The translations under genes and the position numbers were made by a program. A DNA stretch of 64,000 nucleotides from Phytopseudomonas seleniipraecipitans (GTDB taxonomy: Bacteria > Pseudomonadota > Gammaproteobacteria > Pseudomonadales > Pseudomonadaceae), in assembly GCF_900102335.1 (NCBI RefSeq), contig NZ_FNBM01000003.1, forward strand, positions 62,001 through 126,000, given 5' to 3'. The notes beneath the pieces are model-generated. The model was not told the DNA's origin and searched no databases. It worked only from the letters and a program-made list of their open reading frames with translations. Position 1 is the stretch's first letter. The number at the start of each line of letters is the position of its first letter. Positions 13,934 through 25,161 of the stretch are shown one piece after another.

Positions 13934-15495
13934 ACGCCAGCAGCAAGAAACGTCAGCCCCTCTCCACCGGGTCGGAATGGACGTTCGAGCTGATCCGTGA
14001 CTACGACCGGGAGATCAGCCGCCTCGCCGAGCGCTATGCGCTGGATACCTACCCCAATCAGATCGAGGTAATCACCGCCGAACAGATGATGGACGCCTAC
14101 GCCTCCGTCGGCATGCCGCTGGGCTATCACCACTGGTCATACGGCAAGCAGTTCCTCAGCACTGAGAAATCCTACAGCCGCGGGCAGATGGGCCTCGCCT
14201 ACGAGATCGTGATCAACTCCGACCCGTGCATCGCCTACCTGATGGAGGAAAACACCATCACCATGCAGGCGCTGGTGATCGCCCACGCTTGCTATGGGCA
14301 CAACAGCTTTTTCAAGGGCAATTACCTGTTCCGCACCTGGACCGACGCGGCGTCGATCATCGACTACCTGGTGTTCGCCAAGCAGTACATCACCCAGTGC
14401 GAAGAACGCCATGGCATCGATGCGGTCGAGGACCTGATCGATTCCTGCCACGCGCTGATGAACTATGGCGTGGACCGCTACAAGCGCCCCTACCCGATCT
14501 CCGCCGAGGAAGAGCGACGCCGCCAGAAGGACCGCGAGGAACACCTGCAACGGCAGATCAACGACCTGTGGCGAACCATTCCCAAAAGCGCCAGCAAGAC
14601 CGGCGACCAGGACAGCAAGCGCTTTCCCGCCGAGCCCCAGGAAAACATCCTGTACTTCCTGGAGAAACACGCGCCGCTGCTCGAACCCTGGCAGCGCGAG
14701 GTGATCCGCATCGTGCGCAAGATCGCCCAGTATTTTTACCCGCAACGCCAGACCCAGGTGATGAACGAAGGCTGGGCGACGTTCTGGCACTACACCCTGA
14801 TGAATGATCTCTACGACGAAGGCCTGGTCACCGATGGCTTCATGATGGAGTTTTTGCAGTCGCACACCAGCGTAGTGTTCCAGCCGTCATTCGACAGCCC
14901 TTACTACAGCGGCATCAATCCCTACGCCCTGGGATTCGCCATGTACCGGGATATCCGTCGCATCTGCGAGGAGCCTACCGAAGAGGACCGCCACTGGTTC
15001 CCGGACATCGCTGGCAGCGACTGGCTGAGCACCCTGAAATTCGCCATGACCAGCTTCAAGGATGAAAGCTTCATCCTGCAGTACCTGTCACCCAAGGTGA
15101 TCCGTGATTTGAAGCTGTTCAGCATTCTCGATGATGATCAGAAAGACGAACTCAGCGTGCCCGCCATCCATGACGAGCCCGGTTACCGCACCATTCGCGA
15201 AACCCTGGCCGCTCAGTACAACCTGGGCAACCGCGAGCCTAATGTGCAGATCTGGAATATCGACCGCCGAGGTGACCGCTCCCTGACCCTGCGGCATTTC
15301 CAGCACGACCGCAAACCGCTCGGCAGCTCTACCGAAGAGGTGCTCAAACATCTGCATCGCCTGTGGGGTTTCGATATCCACTTGCAGACGTTGCATGGGG
15401 AGCAGATCGTCAATACCCAGCACGTACCGCCTAAGAGCGACAAAGCGGCCGACCCTGAATTCCCACGCCTCGACCTGCACATTCCACCGCTTTGA
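13930..15495 (+). CDS. SpoVR family protein
   Basis: A 521-residue SpoVR/YcgB-family protein, named after a Bacillus spore-cortex gene but common in non-sporulating bacteria and of unknown biochemistry. The start at 13930 ([17 protein letters not shown]) is set by the 4-base overlap with yeaH. Conserved histidine-rich motifs are visible: [23 protein letters not shown] and [10 protein letters not shown]. The last resembles a metalloprotease-like HExxH variant in the family, but a catalytic role is unproven. It is the last gene of the prkA-yeaH-spoVR operon. Confidence 0.9.
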   Translation: MNASSKKRQPLSTGSEWTFELIRDYDREISRLAERYALDTYPNQIEVITAEQMMDAYASVGMPLGYHHWSYGKQFLSTEKSYSRGQMGLAYEIVINSDPCIAYLMEENTITMQALVIAHACYGHNSFFKGNYLFRTWTDAASIIDYLVFAKQYITQCEERHGIDAVEDLIDSCHALMNYGVDRYKRPYPISAEEERRRQKDREEHLQRQINDLWRTIPKSASKTGDQDSKRFPAEPQENILYFLEKHAPLLEPWQREVIRIVRKIAQYFYPQRQTQVMNEGWATFWHYTLMNDLYDEGLVTDGFMMEFLQSHTSVVFQPSFDSPYYSGINPYALGFAMYRDIRRICEEPTEEDRHWFPDIAGSDWLSTLKFAMTSFKDESFILQYLSPKVIRDLKLFSILDDDQKDELSVPAIHDEPGYRTIRETLAAQYNLGNREPNVQIWNIDRRGDRSLTLRHFQHDRKPLGSSTEEVLKHLHRLWGFDIHLQTLHGEQIVNTQHVPPKSDKAADPEFPRLDLHIPPL

Positions 15496-15580
15496 AACCG
15501 GGCCCGAGATGGACCCGGTACCTCCACGCAACGACAGCCTCCGGCGCAGCGGTTATTCTTTGCCCATGACGGAGAACCCT

Positions 15581-16813
15581 ATGCACATCTACAAAGTTGG
15601 CGGCGCCGTGCGCGACCGCCTGCTCGGCCGCCCGGTTACCGAAGTGGACTGGGTGGTTGTCGGCACCACTGCCGAGGCCATGCTGGAACAGGGCTTCCGC
15701 CCAGTTGGCGCGGATTTTCCAGTTTTTCTGCACCCGCAAACCGGCGAGGAATACGCCCTGGCGCGTACCGAGCGCAAGAGTGGCCGCGGCTATGGCGGCT
15801 TCACCTTCCACGCCAGCCCGGACGTGACGCTGGAACAGGACCTGATTCGCCGCGACCTGACCATCAATGCCATTGCCGAAGATGAGCACGGGCAGCTCAT
15901 CGACCCCTACGGCGGGCAACGCGACCTGGCCGACAGGCAATTGCGCCACGTATCCCCGGCGTTCGCAGAAGATCCACTGCGGGTGCTGCGCGTAGCCCGC
16001 TTCGCCGCTCGCTATGCCGAGCTGGGCTTTGTCGTGGCGGGCGACACGCTGGCGCTGATGCGCCAGCTTGCCGAATCGGGCGAGCTGGATGCACTGACAC
16101 CCGAGCGCAGCTGGAAGGAAATCTCCCGAGCCCTGATGGAGCCGCGCCCCGATGTATTCATTCAGGTGATGCGCGACTGTGGTGCGCTCGCAGCCCTGCT
16201 GCCGGAGGTCGACGTGCTTTTCGGCGTGCCGCAGCCGCCGGCTCATCACCCGGAGATCGACACCGGCGTTCACGTGCTGGCCGTACTGCAGCAGTGCGCC
16301 GAACATCAGCAACCGCTACCGGTGCGCTGGGCCTGCCTGCTCCACGATGTGGGCAAAGGGCGGACCAAGCCTGCCGACTGGCCGCGGCACATCGCACACG
16401 AGCACCGCGGCGTCCCGCTGATCAAGGCGATCAACAGCCGCTGCAAGGTGCCCAGGGAATGCCAGGAGCTCGCCGAGCTGGTTGGCGAACTGCACACCCA
16501 TGCCCACAGAGCGCTGGAGCTACGTGCGACCACGCTGCTGGAGCTGATGCAGCGCTTCGACGTGTTCCGCAGACCGCAGCGTTTCGAGGCGTTCGTCTCG
16601 GCCTGCGAGATGGACGCACGCGGCCGTCATGGGCTGGAGCAGCGCGATTACCCGCAAGCCGCTTATCTGCTGGACGCCATGCACGCAGTACGCAAGGTGG
16701 CGGTGCAACCGCTGCTAGAGCGCGGCTACAAGGGCGCAGAGCTCGGCGAGGCGTTGAATCGTGAACGCCTGGCTGCACTCAAGGTGTTCAAGCAGTCAGC
16801 TCAGGCGGGCTAA
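15581..16813 (+). CDS. cca: CCA tRNA nucleotidyltransferase (multifunctional, HD domain)
   Basis: Adds or repairs the 3' CCA end of tRNA. The preferred start is ATG 15581 ([16 protein letters not shown]), 6 bases after GGAG. An in-frame ATG 15 bases upstream lacks a spaced ribosome site. The 410-residue protein has the class II nucleotidyltransferase head ([14 protein letters not shown]) and a C-terminal HD phosphohydrolase domain (LLHDVGKG, near residue 252). The catalytic carboxylate pair reads Glu21-Val-Asp23, where E. coli has Asp-Arg-Asp. The 3' end overlaps convergent folK by 4 bases. Confidence 0.93.
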   Translation: MHIYKVGGAVRDRLLGRPVTEVDWVVVGTTAEAMLEQGFRPVGADFPVFLHPQTGEEYALARTERKSGRGYGGFTFHASPDVTLEQDLIRRDLTINAIAEDEHGQLIDPYGGQRDLADRQLRHVSPAFAEDPLRVLRVARFAARYAELGFVVAGDTLALMRQLAESGELDALTPERSWKEISRALMEPRPDVFIQVMRDCGALAALLPEVDVLFGVPQPPAHHPEIDTGVHVLAVLQQCAEHQQPLPVRWACLLHDVGKGRTKPADWPRHIAHEHRGVPLIKAINSRCKVPRECQELAELVGELHTHAHRALELRATTLLELMQRFDVFRRPQRFEAFVSACEMDARGRHGLEQRDYPQAAYLLDAMHAVRKVAVQPLLERGYKGAELGEALNRERLAALKVFKQSAQAG

Positions 16814-17337
16814 GGCGAAGGCAGCAGATCGGCGGGTGTCAGCTCGGCACCGCGCCATTGGAAGGCCACCGGCCACAGTTGCTGCTCGATGCGCGCCTCA
16901 CGCCACAACTCGCCGAAGCTGCGTTGCACGCCCGGATGCAGCGCATCCGGCACCAACAACGCCAACGGCCTGAGCACGAAGGCGTTCTTGAGAATTTCTT
17001 CGCGGGGCAGCACCAACCCATCGAAGCTGCCAACCAGCCCGTCGTACATCAGCACGTCGATATCCAGCGGCAAGCCCTTGCGGTCAGGCGCATAGCGGCC
17101 GTTATCGGCCTCGATGAACTTCAATCGGCGGTCCAGCTCGGGCAGTGGCAAGGCCGTTCGTCCGGCGATCACCAGGTTGAAGAACGGCCCACTCTTGATG
17201 CCGACAGCCAGACTCTCGAAGACCGGCGAGCAGCGCATGTCAGTGACCATATCGGCCAAAGCATCGAGCCCGGCACGCAGATGCACCTCGCGCTCGATGT
17301 TGCTGCCCAAGCCCAGCAGTATCGGGGTTAGCGACAT
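16810..17337 (-). CDS. folK: 6-hydroxymethyl-7,8-dihydropterin pyrophosphokinase FolK
   Basis: Transfers pyrophosphate from ATP to 6-hydroxymethyl-dihydropterin in folate synthesis. The 175-residue protein opens with [17 protein letters not shown] and carries the HPPK signature around residue 85 ([15 protein letters not shown]), which supplies the two magnesium-binding aspartates. It overlaps folB, the preceding pathway enzyme, by 10 bases. It converges on cca with a 4-base overlap. Confidence 0.92.
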   Translation of the reverse strand: MSLTPILLGLGSNIEREVHLRAGLDALADMVTDMRCSPVFESLAVGIKSGPFFNLVIAGRTALPLPELDRRLKFIEADNGRYAPDRKGLPLDIDVLMYDGLVGSFDGLVLPREEILKNAFVLRPLALLVPDALHPGVQRSFGELWREARIEQQLWPVAFQWRGAELTPADLLPSP

Positions 17338-17684
17338 CCGCGCTCGATCTCCACGCCGACACCGCCACGGGCCGCGGGCACAGCACCCGGTTTGGTCAGC
17401 CGCAGGCGCACCCAGGGAATGCCGAACTCGTTCATCAGCAACGCAACCAGGCGCTCGGCGAAAGTTTCCACGAGGATGAATTGAGACTCGCTGGCGAACG
17501 CCTGGATGCGCGTGGAGACCGACGCATAATCCAGCGCCTTGCTCAAGTCGTCACCCTCGGCTGCGGGACGGTTGTCCCAACCCAGCCATAAATCCAGTTG
17601 CAGGCATTGGCGGATGGTGCGCTCCCAGTCGTAAGCACCGATGACGGTATCGACTTCCAGGCCCGCGATAAACACTGTGTCCAA
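17328..17684 (-). CDS. folB: Dihydroneopterin aldolase FolB (TTG start)
   Basis: Converts dihydroneopterin to 6-hydroxymethyl-dihydropterin plus glycolaldehyde. The protein has 118 residues when read from TTG 17684, which gives the family N-terminus [20 protein letters not shown]. The alternative ATG at 17702 adds six residues and overlaps the GGAGAG that is well spaced for the TTG, so I prefer the rare start. Catalytic Tyr/Glu/Lys positions are present ([22 protein letters not shown]). It is divergent from plsY. Confidence 0.9.
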   Translation of the reverse strand: MDTVFIAGLEVDTVIGAYDWERTIRQCLQLDLWLGWDNRPAAEGDDLSKALDYASVSTRIQAFASESQFILVETFAERLVALLMNEFGIPWVRLRLTKPGAVPAARGGVGVEIERGCR

Positions 17685-17700
17685 GCACGCTCTCCACGGC

Positions 17701-17729
17701 ACGACAAGCTGGCCGTACCTCGTTAGAAT
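17701..17729 (+). promoter_or_regulatory. Candidate sigma-70 promoter for plsY
   Basis: ACGACA (17701-17706) and TAGAAT (17724-17729) are separated by 17 bases and lie 30 bases upstream of the plsY start. The -10 matches consensus at five of six positions and the -35 at four of six. Prediction by eye only. Confidence 0.4.
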
Positions 17730-17758
17730 CGGGCATCCCCCGGCGCGGAATGGATACC

Positions 17759-18328
17759 ATGTTTTGGTTACTGGCGATCCTCGCCTACCTGCTCGGCTCG
17801 CTGTCCTTCGCTATCCTGCTCAGCCGCATGAGCGGTCTCGCAGACCCGCGCGCCAGTGGCTCGGGCAACCCCGGCGCAACCAATATGCTTCGGGTAGCCG
17901 GTAAACGCCTGGCCATTCTCACGCTGATTGGCGATCTATTCAAAGGTTTGCTGCCGATCATGGTTGCCGCGCACCTCGGTTATGGGCTGCAGCAGCAGGC
18001 CTGGTTGGGGCTCGCGGCGGTGGTCGGCCACCTGTATCCGCTGTATTTCCGCTTCCGCGGCGGCAAGGGCGTGGCCACCGCCGCCGGCATGCTGTTGGGT
18101 CTGTACCCACCAGCCGCACTGTTGGCCCTCTGCACGTGGCTCCTGACCTTCGTACTGACCCGCACCAGCTCCCTCGCCGCCTTGACCGCCGCACCACTGA
18201 CACTGCCCCTACTCGCTTGGCAGCAACCGGCCGCGCTGTTGCCGATGTGTGTGCTCAGCGGGCTGATCGTCTGGCGGCACCGCAGCAATCTGCGTGACCT
18301 ATGGGCTGGCCGTGAGCGGCATTTCTGA
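17759..18328 (+). CDS. plsY: Glycerol-3-phosphate acyltransferase PlsY
   Basis: Integral membrane acyltransferase that uses acyl-phosphate to form lysophosphatidic acid, the first step of phospholipid synthesis. The 189-residue protein, from ATG 17759, begins with the hydrophobic stretch [20 protein letters not shown]. It contains the three conserved loops: [20 protein letters not shown] and the C-terminal [10 protein letters not shown]. About five membrane segments are visible. The in-frame ATG at 17750 overlaps the ribosome-binding GGAA and is unlikely. Confidence 0.93.
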   Translation: MFWLLAILAYLLGSLSFAILLSRMSGLADPRASGSGNPGATNMLRVAGKRLAILTLIGDLFKGLLPIMVAAHLGYGLQQQAWLGLAAVVGHLYPLYFRFRGGKGVATAAGMLLGLYPPAALLALCTWLLTFVLTRTSSLAALTAAPLTLPLLAWQQPAALLPMCVLSGLIVWRHRSNLRDLWAGRERHF

Positions 18329-18371
18329 ATCCATCTGATGAGCGGATCTGATGCGATGGCCTGCAGCGCGC

Positions 18372-19397
18372 TCACAGCGGCGGCAGTTGCTCCATCGGCC
18401 AGCGCGCCTGCACGGTGATGGCCAGCCCCTCATGCTGCCCGGCCAGCAGCCGCTGGCAACCGGCGTAAGCGATCATTGCGCCGTTGTCTGTACAGAATGC
18501 CGGACGAGCATAAAAAACCTTGCCCTTCAACGCTGCCAGCATGTCCTCCAACGACAGACGCAGCGCCTTGTTGGCACTTACGCCACCGGCGATCACCAAG
18601 CTGTTCAGACCGGTCTGCTTGAGCGCCCGGCGGCACTTGATGGTCAATGTCTCGACCACTGCCTGCTGGAACGCGAGGGCCACGTCGCAGCGGGTCTGCT
18701 CGCTGTCGTCGCCATTGGCGCAGCACTGCTGCCAGGTATTCAGAGTGAAGGTCTTCAAACCACTGAAACTGAAGTCGAGCCCAGGGCGATCGGTCATCGG
18801 CCGCGGAAAAACGAAGCGCCCGGGCGTGCCGCGTTCAGCCAGCCGAGCGATTTCCGGGCCGCCGGGATAGCGCAGGCCCATCAGTTTGGCAGTCTTGTCG
18901 AAGGCTTCACCGGCCGCATCGTCAAGCGACTCACCGAGCAACTGGTATTCACCGATGCCGTCGACGCGGACCAGCTGGGTGTGCCCGCCCGACACCAGCA
19001 GCGCTACGAAAGGAAAAGCAGGTGGCGTTTCTTCCAGCATGGGTGCCAGCAGGTGGCCCTCCATGTGGTGCACACCGATTGCCGGCACATCCCAGGCAAA
19101 CGCCAGCGCCTGCGCGCACGAGGCGCCAACCAGCAGCGCGCCGACCAGGCCGGGGCCTGCGGTGTAGGCGATCGCATCGATGTCGGAAGCCACGCAGCCG
19201 GCCTCGTCCAGCACCTGGCGGATCAGCGGCAGCATGCGTTTGACGTGATCCCGTGAGGCCAGCTCGGGCACTACACCACCGTAGGCACGGTGCAGATCGA
19301 TCTGGCTGAACAGTGCATCGGCGAGCAGCCCGCGCTCGCTGTCGTAGAGCGCGACACCGGTCTCGTCGCACGAAGTTTCCAATCCCAGCACCAGCAT
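18372..19397 (-). CDS. tsaD: tRNA N6-adenosine threonylcarbamoyltransferase TsaD
   Basis: Transfers the threonylcarbamoyl group to A37 of ANN-decoding tRNAs with TsaB and TsaE. The start at ATG 19397 ([19 protein letters not shown]) gives 341 residues; the frame stays open upstream without family similarity. The metal-binding HxxxH is at His111/His115 and the ATP-binding [11 protein letters not shown] segment lies in the C-terminal half. It is divergent from rpsU across a 205-base promoter region. Confidence 0.95.
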   Translation of the reverse strand: MLVLGLETSCDETGVALYDSERGLLADALFSQIDLHRAYGGVVPELASRDHVKRMLPLIRQVLDEAGCVASDIDAIAYTAGPGLVGALLVGASCAQALAFAWDVPAIGVHHMEGHLLAPMLEETPPAFPFVALLVSGGHTQLVRVDGIGEYQLLGESLDDAAGEAFDKTAKLMGLRYPGGPEIARLAERGTPGRFVFPRPMTDRPGLDFSFSGLKTFTLNTWQQCCANGDDSEQTRCDVALAFQQAVVETLTIKCRRALKQTGLNSLVIAGGVSANKALRLSLEDMLAALKGKVFYARPAFCTDNGAMIAYAGCQRLLAGQHEGLAITVQARWPMEQLPPL

Positions 19398-19492
19398 GGT
19401 TTCGCCTTGAATTAAACAGCCCACAGGGCGTGAAAGGCCGGCATAATAATCGCCGCCAAGCGGCACAGACCAGTGCTTTTCGATCAGAGGCT

Positions 19493-19521
19493 TTGCATTC
19501 CGCTTGCGTAGGCGGTAACAT
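19493..19521 (+). promoter_or_regulatory. Possible promoter upstream of rpsU
   Basis: TTGCAT (19493-19498) and TAACAT (19516-19521) are spaced by 17 bases, 80 bases upstream of rpsU. Both hexamers are imperfect, so this is a tentative call. The macromolecular synthesis operon is expected to have a promoter in this interval. Confidence 0.3.
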
Positions 19522-19602
19522 CCGCAACCCTTAAAAACCTGTGATCTTTCCGCGCTGTTGCCAGGAAGACACAAACCTCCGTAATAAAGAAGGTAGCCCT
19601 GG

Positions 19603-19818
19603 ATGCCAGCCGTCAAAGTTAAAGAGAACGAACCCTTCGACGTAGCTCTGCGTCGTTTCAAGCGCTCCTGCGAAAAAGCCGGTGTTCTGGCTGAAGTTCG
19701 TAGCCGTGAATTCTACGAAAAGCCGACTTCCGAGCGTAAGCGTAAAGCAGCTGCTGCTGTTAAGCGTCACGCTAAAAAAGTGCAGCGCGAACAGCGCCGT
19801 AGCGTTCGCCTGTACTAA
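19603..19818 (+). CDS. rpsU: 30S ribosomal protein S21
   Basis: A 71-residue, very basic ribosomal protein ([20 protein letters not shown]) that helps 30S subunits engage the mRNA Shine-Dalgarno. It has the full family length with the lysine/arginine-rich C-terminal tail. It is the first gene of the rpsU-dnaG-rpoD macromolecular synthesis operon. Two hairpins in the 142-base gap to dnaG presumably keep its expression above that of the primase. Confidence 0.97.
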   Translation: MPAVKVKENEPFDVALRRFKRSCEKAGVLAEVRSREFYEKPTSERKRKAAAAVKRHAKKVQREQRRSVRLY

Positions 19819-19838
19819 TACAGTACTCGCAACGTCTG

Positions 19839-19862
19839 AATGCCCGGCTTACGCCGGGCATT
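19839..19862 (+). other. Strong hairpin between rpsU and dnaG
   Basis: A perfect 10-base stem, AATGCCCGGC (19839-19848) with GCCGGGCATT (19853-19862), closes on a TTAC loop. There is no T-run immediately after it, so it may act as an RNA processing or 3'-end stabilising element rather than a terminator. Confidence 0.65.
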
Positions 19863-19872
19863 ATCGTCAAAG

Positions 19873-19910
19873 ACTCCGCATCGCCTTCCGGCGAATGATC
19901 GGAGTTTTTG
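19873..19910 (+). terminator. Attenuating terminator between rpsU and dnaG
   Basis: A two-tier stem: outer arms ACTCCG (19873-19878) and CGGAGT (19900-19905), inner arms TCGCC (19881-19885) and GGCGA (19890-19894), followed by TTTTTGCGTTTTTG. The position matches the partial terminator known between rpsU and dnaG in enterobacteria, which lowers primase expression relative to S21. Confidence 0.7.
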
Positions 19911-19960
19911 CGTTTTTGCCGCTACTGTTTCGCACAGCTCTGCGGCACTATTGAGCACCT

Positions 19961-21940
19961 ATGGCCGGCCTTATCCCGCAGTCTTTTATCGATGACCTGC
20001 TCAACCGCACCGACATCGTCGATGTGGTGAGTTCGCGCATCCAGCTGAAGAAAACCGGTAAGAATTACAGCGCCTGCTGCCCGTTCCACAAGGAAAAATC
20101 CCCCTCCTTCACCGTCAGTCCGGACAAGCAGTTCTATTACTGCTTCGGCTGCGGCGCTGGCGGCAACGCCCTGGGCTTCGTGATGGATCACGACCAGATG
20201 GAGTTCCCCCAGGCGGTCGAGGAACTGGCCAAACGCGCCGGCATGGATGTTCCGCGCGAAGACGGAGGGCGCGGTGGCAAACCCCGCCAGCCTTCCGACT
20301 CGCCGCTCTACGCCCTGCTCCAAGCCGCTGCGGACTATTATCGCCAGGCACTAAAGAGCCATCCGCAACGCCGCGCCGCGGTGGATTATCTGAAAGGCCG
20401 TGGCCTGTCCGGTGAGATCGCCCGCGATTTCGGCCTCGGCTTCGCGCCACCGGGCTGGGACAACCTGCTCAAACACCTGGCCGGCGACAGCCTGCAGCAC
20501 AAGGCGATGATCGATGCCGGACTGCTGGTAGAGAATCCCGACAGCGGCAAACGCTACGACCGCTTCCGTGACCGGGTGATTTTCCCCATTCATGACAGCC
20601 GCGGTCGGGTCATCGCCTTTGGCGGTCGGGTGCTGGGAGACGACAAGCCCAAGTACCTGAACTCGCCGGAAACGCCGGTGTTTCACAAGGGCCAGGAGCT
20701 GTACGGGCTGTTCGAGGCGCGCAAGCACAACCGTAACCTCGATGAAATCATGGTGGTCGAAGGCTACATGGACGTCATCGCTCTCGCCCAGCAGGGCCTG
20801 CGCAACGCCGTTGCAACCTTGGGCACCGCGACCAGCGAAGAGCACCTCAAGCGCATTTTCCGCCTGGTGCCCAGCGTACTGTTCTGCTTCGACGGCGACC
20901 AGGCCGGCCGCAATGCGGCATGGCGCGCTCTGGAGGCAGCCCTGCCGAACCTGCAGGATGGCCGCCGGGCACGGTTCCTGTTTTTGCCTGACGGCGAAGA
21001 CCCGGACACCCTGGTGCGCAGCGAAGGCACCGACGCTTTTCGTGCGCGCATCCAGCAGCACGCTCAGCCACTGGCGGATTATTTTTTCCAGCAGCTCAGC
21101 GAGGAAGCCGACCCACGATCACTGGAAGGCAAAGCGCACTTGGTCACCCTGGCCGCGCCGCTGATCGACAAGATTCCCGGCAACACACTGCGCGCACTGA
21201 TGCGCCAGCGCCTGACACAGATTACCGGCCTCAGCGTCGAGGCCCTGAACCAGATGTCAGCACCTGCAGGCCGACCAACGCACGCCCCAGCCCAGCAAGC
21301 CGACACCAGCTTTGCGCCACCCCTTGAAAACATCCCGGATAGCGCCTATTACGATGTGGCGCCAAGCTATGAGGCGCAGCCACCCGCATCGGCTTTCGAG
21401 CGCCCAGCCAGAAAACAGGGCAAAAGCGAGTGGAAAAAGGAAGGCGGCAAGTGGAGCAAGAAAGGCCGCGACGACTATCATCCGCCGCGTACGGCAGTGA
21501 GTGTCGAGTCGCCCCACCTGGCTGCGCTGCGCAGCCTGCTGCATCATCCCGAACTCGCGCAAAGAGTCGATGATGTCAGCAACTTTGCCGCAGAAGGCGA
21601 TACGTACGCTCAATTACTTGTAGCACTGGTGGGCACCCTGCAGAAACAACCAGGGCTGCGTTCGCTGCAGCTGATCGCCCGCTGGCACGGCACCGACCAG
21701 GGTCGCCTGCTCAAGGTACTGGCAGAAAAAGAATGGCTAATCGATCACGACAACCTTGAACGGCAGTTTTTCGACACCATTACTACACTTGCCCATAGCC
21801 AGTCGTTAAGACGACGCGAAACCGCTCTGCGCAGCGTCATGCAGAAAAGCCCGAGCGAACTCACCGACGAGGAAAAGGCACTGCTCCGTGAGCATTACAG
21901 CAGCCTTAACTCGCCCAGCAAGACCCCAACTGGCGCCTGA
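19961..21940 (+). CDS. dnaG: DNA primase DnaG
   Basis: Synthesises RNA primers at the replication fork with DnaB. The 659-residue protein has the CHC2 zinc ribbon (Cys40, His43, Cys61, Cys64) and the Toprim catalytic core with VVEGYMDVIAL (about residue 265) and FCFDGDQAGRNAA. A hydrophilic linker (about residues 430-510) leads to the DnaB-binding C-terminal domain. It is the middle gene of the rpsU-dnaG-rpoD operon. Confidence 0.97.
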   Translation: MAGLIPQSFIDDLLNRTDIVDVVSSRIQLKKTGKNYSACCPFHKEKSPSFTVSPDKQFYYCFGCGAGGNALGFVMDHDQMEFPQAVEELAKRAGMDVPREDGGRGGKPRQPSDSPLYALLQAAADYYRQALKSHPQRRAAVDYLKGRGLSGEIARDFGLGFAPPGWDNLLKHLAGDSLQHKAMIDAGLLVENPDSGKRYDRFRDRVIFPIHDSRGRVIAFGGRVLGDDKPKYLNSPETPVFHKGQELYGLFEARKHNRNLDEIMVVEGYMDVIALAQQGLRNAVATLGTATSEEHLKRIFRLVPSVLFCFDGDQAGRNAAWRALEAALPNLQDGRRARFLFLPDGEDPDTLVRSEGTDAFRARIQQHAQPLADYFFQQLSEEADPRSLEGKAHLVTLAAPLIDKIPGNTLRALMRQRLTQITGLSVEALNQMSAPAGRPTHAPAQQADTSFAPPLENIPDSAYYDVAPSYEAQPPASAFERPARKQGKSEWKKEGGKWSKKGRDDYHPPRTAVSVESPHLAALRSLLHHPELAQRVDDVSNFAAEGDTYAQLLVALVGTLQKQPGLRSLQLIARWHGTDQGRLLKVLAEKEWLIDHDNLERQFFDTITTLAHSQSLRRRETALRSVMQKSPSELTDEEKALLREHYSSLNSPSKTPTGA

Positions 21941-21942
21941 GC

Positions 21943-21974
21943 GCCGAGCTGAGGTATAATCCTCGGCTTGTTTT
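21943..21974 (+). promoter_or_regulatory. Hairpin containing a perfect -10 hexamer, dnaG-rpoD gap
   Basis: TATAAT (21955-21960) lies in the loop of a stem formed by GCCGAG (21943-21948) and CTCGGC (21962-21967), followed by TTGTTTT. The -35 region is poor (TGGCGC at 21931-21936, 18-base spacer). It could be an internal promoter for rpoD, a weak terminator, or both. Confidence 0.4.
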
Positions 21975-22007
21975 CAGCCCGCCAAGACCTTCAGTGGATA
22001 GGGTGTT

Positions 22008-23852
<1,845 letters not shown>

Positions 23853-23866
23853 GGATTCACGGGCAG

Positions 23867-23905
23867 AAAAAATGCCGGTCAGCGTGAGCTGCCCGGCATT
23901 TTTTT
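23867..23905 (+). terminator. Bidirectional terminator after rpoD
   Basis: The 12-base arms AAAAAATGCCGG (23867-23878) and CCGGCATTTTTT (23893-23904) surround a 14-base loop. The A-run on one side and T-run on the other let it serve both rpoD and the convergent metallochaperone gene. Confidence 0.85.
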
Positions 23906-23925
23906 CGTCGGCTTATAGCAGGGTC

Positions 23926-24891
23926 TCAGGCTGTGAGCGCTGCAAAGCTTTCCTGAATCGCCTCGTTAGGCAGGCTGTCGCCGATGAAGACGATCACGCT
24001 CTCGCGCGCCTCATCGACGCCCCACTCCTCGTCCCAGTCGAAGCCATACAGCTGCAATACGCCCTGAAACACCATGCGCCGCGACTCTCCGGCGATATCG
24101 AGCACGCCCTTGTAACGCAGCAGAGCGTTGCCGTGATCGTGTAAAAGGGTCTCCATAAAGCCACTGAGCCGCTGCAGATCGATTGGCGTGGTGGTGGTCA
24201 GCACCAGTGTAGCGATGCGGTCGCTGCTTTTGCCAGCCGCCACGGGGCGCAGCCTTGGCGTGGCGTTACCGTTCAACTCGAAGCCCTGTACACCAAACAA
24301 CTCGCCCAGGTCGACAGCCCCGTGCTCGACCACATGGATAGGCGCCTGCCGATTGATGCGTTGCAGCCGCGCACTCAATGCCTCAAGGGTCGCCGCATCA
24401 ACCAGGTCGGTCTTGCTCAGCAGGATACGGTCAGCGAACCCAACCTGAGCCTGGGCGATGGGTTCCTGAAGGTGGCGCCCGGCATTGACGGCATCTACCA
24501 GGGTGATGATGCCGTCCAGGCGGTAGCGCTCGCAGAGCTCCGGCGTGGCGAGAAACGTCTGGGCTACCGGCGCGGGATCAGCCAGGCCGGTGCACTCGAT
24601 CACCAGCCGATCAAATTGCAGCTCACCGGCATCACGCTTCTCCAATAACAGCAACAGCGCCTTTTCCAGTTCGCCGAGAATGGAACAGCACACGCAACCG
24701 TTGGCGAGCGTCATGACCTTGACCGGCGCATCGCCCAGCAAACGACTGTCGATCGGCGTATCGCTGTATTCGTTTTCGATGACCGCAAGCCGCAGCCCAT
24801 GCTCGGTTCTCAACATGTGGCGTAACAGGGTGGTCTTGCCAGCCCCGAGAAAACCACTGAGCACGGTGACCGGGATGGGCGTAACAGGCAT
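23926..24891 (-). CDS. COG0523 (CobW/YjiA-type) GTPase metallochaperone
   Basis: G3E-family P-loop GTPase of 321 residues, start ATG 24891 (MPVTPIPVTVLSGFLGAGKTT). The Walker A GFLGAGKTT is at residues 13-21, the metal-binding CxCC is at 66-69, and ECTGLADP is switch-like. A CobW C-terminal domain follows. Members deliver Zn, Co or Fe to target enzymes; which metal applies here cannot be told from sequence. I saw no Zur-type palindrome upstream. It converges on rpoD and is divergent from mapZ. Confidence 0.85.
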   Translation of the reverse strand: MPVTPIPVTVLSGFLGAGKTTLLRHMLRTEHGLRLAVIENEYSDTPIDSRLLGDAPVKVMTLANGCVCCSILGELEKALLLLLEKRDAGELQFDRLVIECTGLADPAPVAQTFLATPELCERYRLDGIITLVDAVNAGRHLQEPIAQAQVGFADRILLSKTDLVDAATLEALSARLQRINRQAPIHVVEHGAVDLGELFGVQGFELNGNATPRLRPVAAGKSSDRIATLVLTTTTPIDLQRLSGFMETLLHDHGNALLRYKGVLDIAGESRRMVFQGVLQLYGFDWDEEWGVDEARESVIVFIGDSLPNEAIQESFAALTA

Positions 24892-25116
24892 AAACACAGC
24901 TCTCTGAATGAAGGGTGCAGCAACCCGGGTGCCGCAAAAAAAGGTGAGCCTCGTGAGCATGCCGCTGATAAGCGAGGCCTAAAACCTAGCGATCAAACAT
25001 CAACGTCTGCTCGCAGCAAAGGTCTGATCCGCATGCATCATCCCTGCGAAGCGGGTTCACGTCACTCATCCCCCACTGAACAATTGCACGATGAGTGCGC
25101 TTCATCAGCGTCGTCG

Positions 25117-25139
25117 CGCTCACTTGGCTATAGTGAGCG
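25117..25139. promoter_or_regulatory. Perfect 8-base inverted repeat upstream of mapZ
   Basis: CGCTCACT (25117-25124) and AGTGAGCG (25132-25139) are separated by 7 bases, and the palindrome ends 22 bases before the mapZ start. The overlapping TATAGT (25129-25134) could be a -10 element, so this looks like an operator placed on the promoter. The cognate regulator is unknown. Confidence 0.5.
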
Positions 25140-25161
25140 AACCAATAGAGGACATTTTTCC

